From Falsiroseomonas algicola (GTDB taxonomy: Bacteria > Pseudomonadota > Alphaproteobacteria > Acetobacterales > Acetobacteraceae): a stretch of DNA of 64,000 nt. Both the position numbers and the translations under genes were made by a program. The stretch is from assembly GCF_011040385.1 (NCBI RefSeq), contig NZ_JAAIKB010000015.1:62001-126000 (forward strand), in the 5' to 3' direction. Positions 56,919-64,000 of the stretch are shown here, one piece after another. The notes beneath the pieces are model-generated. The model saw only the letters and a program-made list of their open reading frames with translations. It did no database searches and had not been told where the DNA came from. How positions within the stretch are numbered: the first letter of the stretch is position 1; each line of letters begins with the position of its first letter.

Positions 56919-58225
56919 CGGCCGTCGGCACCACCGGCGCCGGCGCCTTCCTGGCGCGGCATGAGGGGTTGCGTGCGCGGCTGCCCGGCGCGCATCTCCC
57001 CTGGGTGACGGCGTTGCGCGAGGCCTCCGCGGAGGCCTTCCGCGCGCAGGGCTTCCCGACGCGGCGCGTCGAGGCCTGGAAGTACACGGACCTCGCCGCC
57101 GTCAACGGCACGGTGTTCGGGGAGCCGCTGACCGGCGTCGATGACGCGCTGACGCTGCCCGCCACGACCAACCCGCGCGCCGTCTTCGTCGATGGCCGCT
57201 TCCGCGCCGATCTCTCGACGCTGGAGGGGCTGGCCTATACGGTCGAAAGCCTGGCCGCGGTGCTGCCGACGCTGGAGGGGCGCCTCGGCGCCGTCGCGCG
57301 TCCCGCCGAGCAGGCGCTGGCCGCGCTGAACGGCATGCTGTTCGAGGATGGGCTGGTCGTGACCGTGCCGGCTGGTGTCGCGGGCGGCGTGCTCGAATTG
57401 CTGTCCTTCGCGACCGTCTCCGAACGCGCACCGGCCTACCACCCGCGCCACCTGGTGCAGCTGGAGGACGGCGCGTCGCTGACGCTGATCGAGACCGCCT
57501 CCGGCCCCGCCGCGGCGCGCTACCTGCACAACCCGGTCTTCGAGATCGAGGTCGCCGCGAAGGCCCGGCTGAACCATGGAAGGCTGCAGCAGGAAGGGCT
57601 CGATGCCTTCTTCCTCTCGACCGTCTATGCCCGCGTGGCGGAAGGCGGCGCCTATGACAACTTCACGCTGAACGCCGGCGGCCGCCTGGCACGCAACGAG
57701 ATCCATGTGGCGCTGCAGGGCCCCAAGGCCGAGTGCCACATGAACGGCGTGCAGCTGGTGGCCGATGGCCAGCATGCGGATACGACGACGGCGCTGGACC
57801 ACGCCGCGCCGGATTGCGCGTCCCGCCAGACCTACAAGACCGTCCTGGCCGGCCGGTCGCGCGGCGTCTTCCAGGGCAAGATCCTGGTGCGCAAGATCGC
57901 GCAGAAGACCGATGGCTACCAGATGAACCAGGCCCTGCTGCTGAGCCCGGAGGCCGAGATCGACAGCAAGCCGCAGCTGGAGATCTACGCCGACGACGTG
58001 AAGTGCAGCCATGGCGCGACCGTCGGCGAACTGGATGCCGACAACCTGTTCTTCCTGCGCAGCCGCGGCATCCCGCTGGACCAGGCCAAGGCCATCCTGG
58101 TCGAGGCCTTCCTGACCGAGGCCGTGGAGGCCGTGGCCGACGAGGATATCCGCAACGCCCTCTCCACCGCCGTCACGGGCTGGTGGCAGCGCCAGGGCGT
58201 GGCTGGCGGGATTGAGGTCGCGTGA
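56915..58225 (+). CDS. sufD: Fe-S assembly protein SufD
   Basis: A 436-aa partner of SufB, sharing its beta-helix core. RRVEAWKYTDLAAVNG near residue 50 is the usual SufD start, and the C-terminal block DDVKCSHGATVGELDADNLFFLRSRG is diagnostic (split here by position 358-385). It contributes to iron entry in SufBC2D. ATG overlaps the sufC stop and the stop overlaps the sufS start (TGATG). Confidence 0.95.
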   Translation: MTAVGTTGAGAFLARHEGLRARLPGAHLPWVTALREASAEAFRAQGFPTRRVEAWKYTDLAAVNGTVFGEPLTGVDDALTLPATTNPRAVFVDGRFRADLSTLEGLAYTVESLAAVLPTLEGRLGAVARPAEQALAALNGMLFEDGLVVTVPAGVAGGVLELLSFATVSERAPAYHPRHLVQLEDGASLTLIETASGPAAARYLHNPVFEIEVAAKARLNHGRLQQEGLDAFFLSTVYARVAEGGAYDNFTLNAGGRLARNEIHVALQGPKAECHMNGVQLVADGQHADTTTALDHAAPDCASRQTYKTVLAGRSRGVFQGKILVRKIAQKTDGYQMNQALLLSPEAEIDSKPQLEIYADDVKCSHGATVGELDADNLFFLRSRGIPLDQAKAILVEAFLTEAVEAVADEDIRNALSTAVTGWWQRQGVAGGIEVA

Positions 58226-59466
58226 TGGATGGGCACATGGCGCCGGTGCTGGACCTCGCCGCGATCCGGGCGGACTTCCCGATCCTGTCGGAGACGGTGC
58301 GCGGCAAGCGCTTCACCTTCCTCGACAGCGGCGCCTCCGCCCAGAAGCCGCGGCAGGTCATCGGCGCGATGGTGCGGATGATGGAAAAGGCCTACGCCAA
58401 CGTCCATCGTGGCGCCTATCACATGAGCGAGCAGGCGACAGAGGCCTATGAGGCCGCGCGCCGCGCCGTGCAGCGCTTCCTGAATGCGGGCGACGAGCGC
58501 GAGATCGTCTTCACGGGCAGCAGCACCAACGCCATCAACCTGGTCGCCCACAGCTATGGCCGCGGCGTGATGAAGCCGGGCCAGGCGGTCGTGATCTCCG
58601 AGATGGAGCATCACGCCAACCTGGTGCCCTGGCAGATGCTGCGCGACGCGCATGGCATCGAGTTGCGGGTCTGCCGCATCACCGATGCCGGCGAGCTGGA
58701 CATGGACGACCTCGCCGCCAAGCTGGCCGACGGCAAGGTCGGCCTCGTCGCCGTCACGCATATGTCGAACGTGCTCGGCACCGTGACGCCGGCGGAGCGC
58801 ATCGCGCGCATGGCGCATGAGGCCGGTGCCAAGGTGCTGTTCGATGGCAGCCAGGCGGCGGTGCATCGCCGGGTGGACGTTCAGGCGCTCGACGCCGATT
58901 TCTACGTCTTCACCGGCCACAAGCTCTACGGGCCGACGGGCATCGGCGTGCTCTATGCCAAGGCCGCGCTGCTCGAAGCCATGCCGCCCTTCCTTGGCGG
59001 TGGCGACATGATCGCCGAAGTCAGCTTCGAACGCAGCATCTGGGCGCCGATCCCGGCAAAGTTCGAAGCCGGCACGCCGCCGATCATCGAGGCCATCGGC
59101 CTGCACGCCGCGATCGATTATGTCGAGGCCATCGGCATGCCCGCGATCGAGGCGCATGAACGCGCCCTGGTCGATCGCGCCATGGCCCGCCTGCCGCATA
59201 TCGAGGGCGTGACCCTGCTCGGCCGCGCGCAGGATCGCGGCGGCGTCTTCGCCTTCGCGCTTGACACGGCCCATGCGCATGACGTGGCGACGCTGCTGGA
59301 CCGCGCCGGCATCGCCGTCCGTTCCGGCCGCCATTGCGCGGAACCGCTGCATGCGCGCTTCAACGTCGAGAGCACCTGCCGCGCCTCCTTCGGCCTCTAC
59401 ACCACGCCGGAGGAAGTCGATCTCCTCGCCGATGCGTTGGGGCAGGCGAGGGAGTTCTTCCGATGA
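58225..59466 (+). CDS. sufS: Cysteine desulfurase SufS
   Basis: A 413-aa PLP enzyme that takes sulfur from cysteine. LDSGASAQKPRQVI is the SufS/CsdA N-terminal block. HHANLVPWQML carries the cofactor-stacking His, and the PLP lysine is in FTGHKLYGPTGIG near residue 232. The persulfide Cys lies in SGRHCAEPLH near residue 370. ATG 58225 overlaps the sufD stop; a GTG one codon upstream is equally open. Confidence 0.95.
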   Translation: MDGHMAPVLDLAAIRADFPILSETVRGKRFTFLDSGASAQKPRQVIGAMVRMMEKAYANVHRGAYHMSEQATEAYEAARRAVQRFLNAGDEREIVFTGSSTNAINLVAHSYGRGVMKPGQAVVISEMEHHANLVPWQMLRDAHGIELRVCRITDAGELDMDDLAAKLADGKVGLVAVTHMSNVLGTVTPAERIARMAHEAGAKVLFDGSQAAVHRRVDVQALDADFYVFTGHKLYGPTGIGVLYAKAALLEAMPPFLGGGDMIAEVSFERSIWAPIPAKFEAGTPPIIEAIGLHAAIDYVEAIGMPAIEAHERALVDRAMARLPHIEGVTLLGRAQDRGGVFAFALDTAHAHDVATLLDRAGIAVRSGRHCAEPLHARFNVESTCRASFGLYTTPEEVDLLADALGQAREFFR

Positions 59467-59533
59467 TCCGCTGCGATGGTCGGAGGCTGGCGGGCTTCAG
59501 CCCGCAGGCCGGAGAGCTGAATCGGAGCGGCAC

Positions 59534-60010
59534 ATGACCGGGCTGTTCGACGACCTTCGCGACCTCTACCAGGAAGTCATCCTGGACCATGGTCGCAAGC
59601 CGCGGAACTTCCGCCGGCTGGATGATGCCGACCGCACCGCGCGCGGCGACAACCCGATGTGCGGCGACCGGATGGAGCTGTTCCTCAAGATGGCGCCGGA
59701 CGGCACCATCGCGGATGCTGCCTTCCAGGGCCGCGGCTGCGCCATCTCCATGGCCTCGGCCTCGCTCATGACCGACACGGTCAAGGGCAAGACCCCGGCG
59801 CAGGCGCATGCGATGAGCGACGGCTTCCGCACGCTGGCGATGACGGGCACCTGCCCCGAATGCGGTGGCGACATCGCGGAGGAGATGGAGCGCCTGGCGC
59901 CCCTCTCCGGCGTGCATGACTTCCCGAGCCGCGTGAAGTGCGCGACGCTGGCCTGGCACACCTTGAACGCCGCGCTTGACGGCCAGGCGAAGGAGGCGAG
60001 CAGTGAGTGA
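59534..60010 (+). CDS. sufU: SufU-type sulfur-transfer/scaffold protein with extra CxxC
   Basis: A 158-aa protein that accepts sulfur from SufS. The zinc/cluster ligands are Cys in DNPMCGDRMEL (with the adjacent Asp), Cys in GRGCAISMASAS and Cys in SRVKCATLAWHTL. The region between the second and third ligand, where SufU has an insertion relative to IscU, contains TGTCPECGGDIAEEM. That CPEC is not part of the usual set. The ATG follows a 67-bp gap after sufS and a short GGAGCGG box. The stop overlaps the next gene by 8 nt. Confidence 0.92.
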   Translation: MTGLFDDLRDLYQEVILDHGRKPRNFRRLDDADRTARGDNPMCGDRMELFLKMAPDGTIADAAFQGRGCAISMASASLMTDTVKGKTPAQAHAMSDGFRTLAMTGTCPECGGDIAEEMERLAPLSGVHDFPSRVKCATLAWHTLNAALDGQAKEASSE

Positions 60011-60374
60011 AACGCCGACCCTGCCCAATCATGGCGCCTGGACGCCGGAAGGCTCCACGGAACCGCCGGTGAAGGTGCATGAGGATGCGGTCATCGCCGT
60101 CCTCAAGACCGTCTTCGACCCGGAGATCCCCGTCGACATCTACGAACTCGGCCTGATCTACGCGGTCGAGATCGGCGATGACGGGCACGTCAAGGTCGAG
60201 ATGACGCTGACCACCCCCTCATGCCCCTCGGCGCAGGAACTGCCGAGCCAGGCGGAGGAAGCGGTGCGCGCCGTCCCCGGCGTGACCGACGTGACGGTCG
60301 AGGTCGTCTGGGATCCGCCCTGGGACCAGAGCCGGATGAGCGAGGATGCGCGCCTCGCCCTCAACATGTACTGA
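60003..60374 (+). CDS. sufT: MIP18/DUF59 SUF protein (SufT-like)
   Basis: A 123-aa DUF59 protein of the SUF-associated type. VLKTVFDPEIPVDIYELGLIY is the signature (residues ~33-53), followed by MTLTTPSCPSAQELP with a conserved Cys and VVWDPPWDQSRMSEDAR at the C-terminus. SufT helps iron-sulfur maturation in other bacteria. The GTG start (GTGAGTGA) overlaps the sufU stop by 8 nt, supporting coupling. Confidence 0.92.
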   Translation: MSETPTLPNHGAWTPEGSTEPPVKVHEDAVIAVLKTVFDPEIPVDIYELGLIYAVEIGDDGHVKVEMTLTTPSCPSAQELPSQAEEAVRAVPGVTDVTVEVVWDPPWDQSRMSEDARLALNMY

Positions 60375-60395
60375 CGACTGAGCGAGGGTGAACCC

Positions 60396-60767
60396 ATGAG
60401 CATTGCCACCGACGCTCCCGCCCGCCCGAAGCGGGCCCTGCCGCCGCTGATGACGCTGTCCGACGGCGCCGCGGAACGGCTGCGCGCGCTGTACGAGAAG
60501 GGCGAGGCCGGCAAGCTGCTGCGCATCGCGGTCAAGACCAAGGGCTGCTCCGGCATGTCCTACGACCTCTCCTGGGTCGATGGGGCGGGACCGGGCGATG
60601 AGGTCGTGACCGACAAGGGCCTCACGATCCTGGTCGATCGCAAGGCCACGCTGTTCCTGATCGGCACCGTGATGGATTACGAGGTGAAGGCCATGTCCGC
60701 CGGCTTCACCTTCACCAACCCGAACGAGAAGGGCCGCTGCGGCTGCGGCGAGAGCTTCCACGTCTGA
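60396..60767 (+). CDS. sufA: A-type Fe-S carrier protein
   Basis: A 123-aa A-type carrier that hands clusters to target proteins. The three cluster cysteines are in KTKGCSGMSYDL and the C-terminal RCGCGESF (CGCG). The middle is LTILVDRKATLFLIGTVMDY. The first ~15 residues (Pro/Arg-rich) extend beyond the family core. ATG follows GAGCGAGGG. It ends the operon. Confidence 0.94.
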   Translation: MSIATDAPARPKRALPPLMTLSDGAAERLRALYEKGEAGKLLRIAVKTKGCSGMSYDLSWVDGAGPGDEVVTDKGLTILVDRKATLFLIGTVMDYEVKAMSAGFTFTNPNEKGRCGCGESFHV

Positions 60768-60810
60768 CGGATTGTTACGTCGCCTTGGCGCGGCGTGACG
60801 CGCGCGCCAC

Positions 60811-61917
60811 ATGCGGGCTTCCACCGTTGGAAGCCCGCCCTTGCCGTCCTCTGCAATCACCCGCCGCAAGCTTGCCACGCTGATCGCCGCCGTGCCGATT
60901 CTCGGCGCCTGCGTCAGCGCGCGCGCCGGCAGCGACTACTATGCCGGGCCCGTCTCCGACCATTTCGACGGCAGCCGCTTCTTCAACCCCGGTGGTGATG
61001 GTCCTCGGCCCTTCACGGACCTGCTGCGCTGGCAACTGACGGAAAGCCGTACCGCCTGGCCGGAAAGCTTCCCGAGCCCGCATCCGCAGGATTCGCCGCC
61101 CGCCCGGGTGGAGGGCAAGGCGCTGCGCGTTTCCTTCGCCGGCCACGCGACCTTCCTGATCCAGGGCGCCGGCCTCAACATCATCACGGACCCGGTCTTC
61201 TCCGACCGCGCGAGCCCCTTCAGCTTCTACGGACCGAAGCGCGTCAACGCGCCGGGCATCGACTTCGGGCGGCTGCCGAGGATCGACGTCGTGCTGCTCT
61301 CGCACGGCCATTACGACCACATGGATGTCGACACGCTGCGTCGCCTCTGGGAACGCGACCGCCCGCGCATCCTGGCGCCGCTCGGCAATGACGTGATCCT
61401 GCGCGGCCATCATCCCGGCATGGTGGTGGAGGCGATGGACTGGCACGCGCGTCGCGACCTCGGCGCCGGTGTCGCGGCCTCGCTGGAGCCGGTGCATCAC
61501 TGGTCGGCGCGCGGGCTCTTCGATCGCAACCACGCGCTGTGGGGCGGCTTCGTGCTGACGGGCATCGGCGATGGCATCTTCTTCGCCGGCGACACGGGTT
61601 TCGACCAGGGGCGTCCCTTCCGCCGGGTTGCGGAACGCCACCCCGGCCTCGGCCTCGCGCTGCTGCCGATCGGCGCCTATGAGCCGCGCTGGTTCATGGC
61701 GCCGCAGCACATGAATCCGGATGACGCAGTGCAGGGCTTCCAGCTGCTCGGCGCGCACCAGGCGCTGGGCTACCACTGGGGGACCTTCAACCTGACGAAT
61801 GAGGGCGTGGACAGCCCGGCCCAGGATCTCGCGACGGCGCTCGCGGCCAAGGGGATCGAGCCCGCGCGCTTCCTGGCGGCCCAGCCGGGACTGGTCTGGA
61901 CGAACGCCGCCACCTGA
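60811..61917 (+). CDS. Exported MBL-fold hydrolase (NAPE-PLD/UlaG-like)
   Basis: A 368-aa metallo-beta-lactamase-fold protein. The N-terminus has a twin-arginine-like signal (ITRRKLATLIAAV) ending in a lipobox ILGACVS (Cys near residue 34), so it may be a Tat-exported lipoprotein. Metal motif: LLSHGHYDHMDVDTL (HxHxDH) near residue 165, with FAGDTGFDQG near 263 and LGYHWGTFNLTNEG near 315. FAGHATFLIQ and ITDPVFSDRASP are typical of the NAPE-PLD-like group. A phospholipid or lactone substrate is possible; not determined. Confidence 0.87.
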   Translation: MRASTVGSPPLPSSAITRRKLATLIAAVPILGACVSARAGSDYYAGPVSDHFDGSRFFNPGGDGPRPFTDLLRWQLTESRTAWPESFPSPHPQDSPPARVEGKALRVSFAGHATFLIQGAGLNIITDPVFSDRASPFSFYGPKRVNAPGIDFGRLPRIDVVLLSHGHYDHMDVDTLRRLWERDRPRILAPLGNDVILRGHHPGMVVEAMDWHARRDLGAGVAASLEPVHHWSARGLFDRNHALWGGFVLTGIGDGIFFAGDTGFDQGRPFRRVAERHPGLGLALLPIGAYEPRWFMAPQHMNPDDAVQGFQLLGAHQALGYHWGTFNLTNEGVDSPAQDLATALAAKGIEPARFLAAQPGLVWTNAAT

Positions 61918-61930
61918 CCGTCAGGCGATC

Positions 61931-61957
61931 GCCGCCAGGGACCCCGTTTCTGGCGGC
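61931..61957. terminator. Hairpin between convergent genes
   Basis: GCCGCCAG (61931-61938) and CTGGCGGC (61950-61957) form a perfect 8-bp stem with an 11-nt loop, 13 bp after the metallo-hydrolase stop and ahead of the convergent KGG gene end. No T tract follows, so its strength is uncertain. Confidence 0.45.
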
Positions 61958-62038
61958 CCCGTCGGTCCCGGTGCAGGCCCCCTTGCCCTGCGCCCTTCGC
62001 GAGCCGGCTTGACCGTCTGTTGCGGCGCCCCGCCTGGG

Positions 62039-62236
62039 TCAGCCCTTGCCGCGGTTCTGCCCGCCCTTGCGCCCCGCCTCCGCCGCGCGCTGCGGGTCAT
62101 TGGCGAAGTTGTTCGGGTCCTTCCGCTTGCCGGCGCCGACCGTCTCCTGCGGGACGCCCTTCTGGCCTTCCGCACCATGCGCGCCGGCCTTGTCGGCGGC
62201 GCTGCCCTCTCCCTTGTCCATGTCCTGGCCTGCCAT
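62039..62236 (-). CDS. KGG-motif stress protein (Con-10/YmdF-like)
   Basis: A 65-aa hydrophilic protein ending NNFANDPQRAAEAGRKGG then QNRGKG, the KGG repeat of Con-10/YmdF-type stress proteins (PF10685). The N-terminal half is Gly/Ala/Lys-rich and probably disordered. GGAGG sits 7 nt upstream of the ATG, a strong ribosome-binding site that separates this gene from the long open frame it lies in. An EcfG-like element (CGTTT at 62283-62287, CAAAC at 62305-62309, 17-bp spacer) is present upstream with a degenerate -35. General-stress control is therefore possible. Confidence 0.75.
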   Translation of the reverse strand: MAGQDMDKGEGSAADKAGAHGAEGQKGVPQETVGAGKRKDPNNFANDPQRAAEAGRKGGQNRGKG

Positions 62237-62371
62237 CGCTGCATCCTCCGTGGGCGGCGGACCATGATGCCGCCGCGCGGGCAAACGCCTGGCGTCGATG
62301 GCGGGTTTGGCACCGCAGCCGGAACGCCGTGGGCGTATTGACCGGGCGCGGCCGAAGCGCGAGGAGGGGAC

Positions 62372-63388
62372 ATGGCCCGTTTCCAGGTTCTCGTCACCCA
62401 CACCCATCTCGACCAGCCCGGCCTCGGCCTGCTGGAGGAGGCGGGATGCCAGGTGCATTTCCTGACGCCCGACGCCAGCGGCGTGGTCACGGCGGCGAAT
62501 GGCAAGGCGGAGGTGGAGCGCCTGCTGGCGACGACCGCCTTCGATGGCGTGATCTCCCGCATCATCCCGATCGGCGGCGATGCGATGCGCAGCTGCCCGA
62601 CGCTGCGCGTGATCAGCCGCGCCGCCGTGGGTTACGACAACATCGACATGGAGGCGGCCAGCGCGCAGGGCATCGCGGTGCTGACGGCGGTCGGCGCCAA
62701 TGCGCAATCCGTCGCCGAATACACGATGGGGCTGCTGCTGACCGTGGCGCGCAACATCGCCCGCCACAACACGGCCATTCAGGCCGGGGGGTGGGAGCGG
62801 GCGCGCCTTGGGCTGGAGCTTCGCGGCCGGCGCCTCGGCCTCGTCGGCTATGGCCGCATCGCGCAGAAGGTGGCGGCGCTCGCGCAGGCCTTCGGCATGA
62901 CGGTCTCCGCCTGGAGCCCCAACCTGCACAAGGCCGGCGACATCGCGCCGGTCGCGCGTGCGGCGTCACTGCACGACCTGATCCGCGGCTGCGACGTGCT
63001 GTCGCTCCACATCCCGCTGACCGAGACCTCCCGGAACCTGATCGGCGCGGAGGAACTCGCGCTGATGGGGAAGGAGGCGATCCTGGTGAATACCGGCCGC
63101 GGCGGGTTGGTGGACGAAGCCGCGCTGGCCGAGGTGCTGCAGGAAGGCCGCATCTGGGGCGCGGGCATCGATGTGCTGACGCAGGAGCCCCCGCCGCGGG
63201 ACAACCCGCTGCTCGGCCTGCCCAACGCCATCCTGAGCCCGCATGTGGGCGCCGCCACCACGGTCGCCCGCGCCGCGACGGCGGAGACGGCGGCGCGCCA
63301 CCTGCTCGACATCCTGCTCGGCCGGACGCCGCCGGCCGATGCGGTGGTGAACCCCCAGGTCCTTACCAGGTCAGCTCCGCCAGCGTGA
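62372..63388 (+). CDS. D-isomer-specific 2-hydroxyacid dehydrogenase
   Basis: A 338-aa NAD(P)-dependent dehydrogenase of the PGDH/CtBP group. RAAVGYDNIDMEAA near residue 88 and the Rossmann motif LGLVGYGRIAQKVAAL near 153 are clear. The catalytic set is Arg in VNTGRGGLVDEAAL, Glu in DVLTQEPPPRDNP and His in ILSPHVGAAT near residue 292. GAGGAGGGG precedes the ATG. It may reduce glyoxylate, hydroxypyruvate or a similar acid. The 3' end overlaps the convergent gene by 26 bp. Confidence 0.9.
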   Translation: MARFQVLVTHTHLDQPGLGLLEEAGCQVHFLTPDASGVVTAANGKAEVERLLATTAFDGVISRIIPIGGDAMRSCPTLRVISRAAVGYDNIDMEAASAQGIAVLTAVGANAQSVAEYTMGLLLTVARNIARHNTAIQAGGWERARLGLELRGRRLGLVGYGRIAQKVAALAQAFGMTVSAWSPNLHKAGDIAPVARAASLHDLIRGCDVLSLHIPLTETSRNLIGAEELALMGKEAILVNTGRGGLVDEAALAEVLQEGRIWGAGIDVLTQEPPPRDNPLLGLPNAILSPHVGAATTVARAATAETAARHLLDILLGRTPPADAVVNPQVLTRSAPPA

Positions 63389-64000
63389 TCCGGTTCTCCG
63401 CCGCCGGCCAGGCGCGGGAGACCACGCGGTCCTCGTTGAAGATCCCGACCACCGGCCGGCCGAGCTCTCCCGCCGGAATCTGCCGCGTGGCCAGGGCGGA
63501 GATGGCGACGCCGGGGCGCAGTTCCGGCGGCACGCGGCCATCCAGCAGGATCGCGTCGCGCGGGATGCCGAAATAGCCTCGGGTGCGCTGGAACAGCACC
63601 ACGCCGCCGCCGCCATCCCGCTCCGCCTGGGTCGGCGCGCGGGCGGGACGCAGGTTCACCACCGTCGAGCCGCGTGGGAAGGGGCCGCGATAGATGTGGG
63701 TGATGGGGTGCCGTGGCGCGGCCACGACGAATTCCAGCGTCCAGTCCGGCCCGACCGGCACGCCGCCCCAGCGCCCATCCTCCTCCGTGACGCGCCGGTG
63801 GATGGCCTCGCCCATCCGTTCGCCCGTCTCGGGGGAGACGCGATAGACCTCCACCGTCGCGCCCGCGACGGGGCGGTTGGTGACGCCGCCGGCGGTGTTG
63901 GTGACGCGCCCATCCAGCACCGGCCGCGCCTCGGGCTCCACGGATAGCCGCGCTGGCGGGCGGCCGGTCACGAACGAAAAGGTCTCGGCGAAGGCGCGCG
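63363..64000 (-). CDS. C-terminal part of an unidentified protein, cut by window edge
   Basis: The frame is open to the right edge (…AFAETFSFVTGRPPARL), so at least 212 residues of a longer protein are present. A GTG at 63971 exists but the sequence reads through it sensibly. DGRVTNTAGGVTNRPVAGATVEVYRV followed by DGRWGGVPVGPDWTLEFVV looks like a carboxypeptidase-regulatory-like beta-sandwich. The last part has RGYFGIPRDAILLDGRVPPEL. In some bacterial secreted alpha/beta hydrolases such a domain follows the catalytic one, so a hydrolase is likely. The N-terminal part is needed to confirm it. Confidence 0.65.
   Translation of the reverse strand, partial: RAFAETFSFVTGRPPARLSVEPEARPVLDGRVTNTAGGVTNRPVAGATVEVYRVSPETGERMGEAIHRRVTEEDGRWGGVPVGPDWTLEFVVAAPRHPITHIYRGPFPRGSTVVNLRPARAPTQAERDGGGGVVLFQRTRGYFGIPRDAILLDGRVPPELRPGVAISALATRQIPAGELGRPVVGIFNEDRVVSRAWPAAENRITLAELTW

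Overview
The window is GC-rich, densely packed bacterial chromosome with short intergenic gaps, many 1-8 nt gene overlaps and strong G/C bias at third codon positions. Gene content (SUF with SufU, a FixL/DctB-type HELRQPL histidine kinase, Bug-type solute-binding protein, glpX-recJ after hom) points to an alphaproteobacterium, most likely in Rhodospirillales/Acetobacteraceae near Roseomonas. That placement is inference from gene content and style. No rRNA, tRNA, CRISPR array, transposase or phage gene was seen, so this reads as ordinary chromosome with small accessory islands.

Layout. 1-5340 (+): aminotransferase (5' cut by the window), hom, a small secreted protein, glpX and recJ. 5344-9207: a catabolic group (fumarylacetoacetase, cyclase-family hydrolase, Bug binding protein on -) divergent from a GntR/FCD regulator. 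9204-17868: two small membrane proteins, a large HAD/FkbH-like enzyme, a papain-like protease, an LLM monooxygenase with a candidate 31-aa gene beside it, guanine deaminase, a repeat protein with 20 copies of a 17-residue unit, and a DUF445 membrane protein. 17943-19733: a Zur-box-like site, a 39-aa ORF, and ATPase plus permease of a zinc/manganese-type importer, closed by a 163-bp palindrome. 19907-21860: UPF0114 protein, RidA protein, K+ channel. 21965-25989: dTDP-sugar genes (RmlB, epimerase-like, DegT aminotransferase, SDR). 26135-35453: orphan histidine kinase, M81 peptidase, peptide-type binding protein, cysteine-dioxygenase-like protein, a divergent PEP carboxylase, and a DUF3574 lipoprotein. 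35464-40585: an envelope-glycosylation-like set (MFS, ArnE-like, ArnC-like GT2, methyltransferase; divergent GT-C-like membrane protein). 40585-44181: hot-dog dehydratase, two DMT exporters, metallo-hydrolase. 44186-49817 (-): a five-gene overlapping acyl-CoA operon. 49939-52443: an SsuBCA/TauABC-type importer. 52447-54026 (-): alpha/beta hydrolase and Crp/Fnr regulator. 54181-60767: a complete SUF operon led by its Rrf2 regulator. 60811-64000: Tat/lipoprotein metallo-hydrolase, KGG-motif stress protein, 2-hydroxyacid dehydrogenase, and the C-terminus of a protein running off the right edge.

How the parts work together. The SUF operon is the clearest pathway: regulator, SufBCD scaffold/ATPase, SufS desulfurase, SufU, SufT and A-type carrier in one run. 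The sugar genes at 22-25 kb probably make a dTDP-amino sugar, and those at 35-40.6 kb probably load, flip and transfer a lipid-linked sugar. The most unusual items are the 17-aa repeat protein, the 163-bp palindrome, the small-gene candidate at 12.6 kb, the PEP carboxylase with altered active-site motifs, and a Zur-type operon without a local binding protein.
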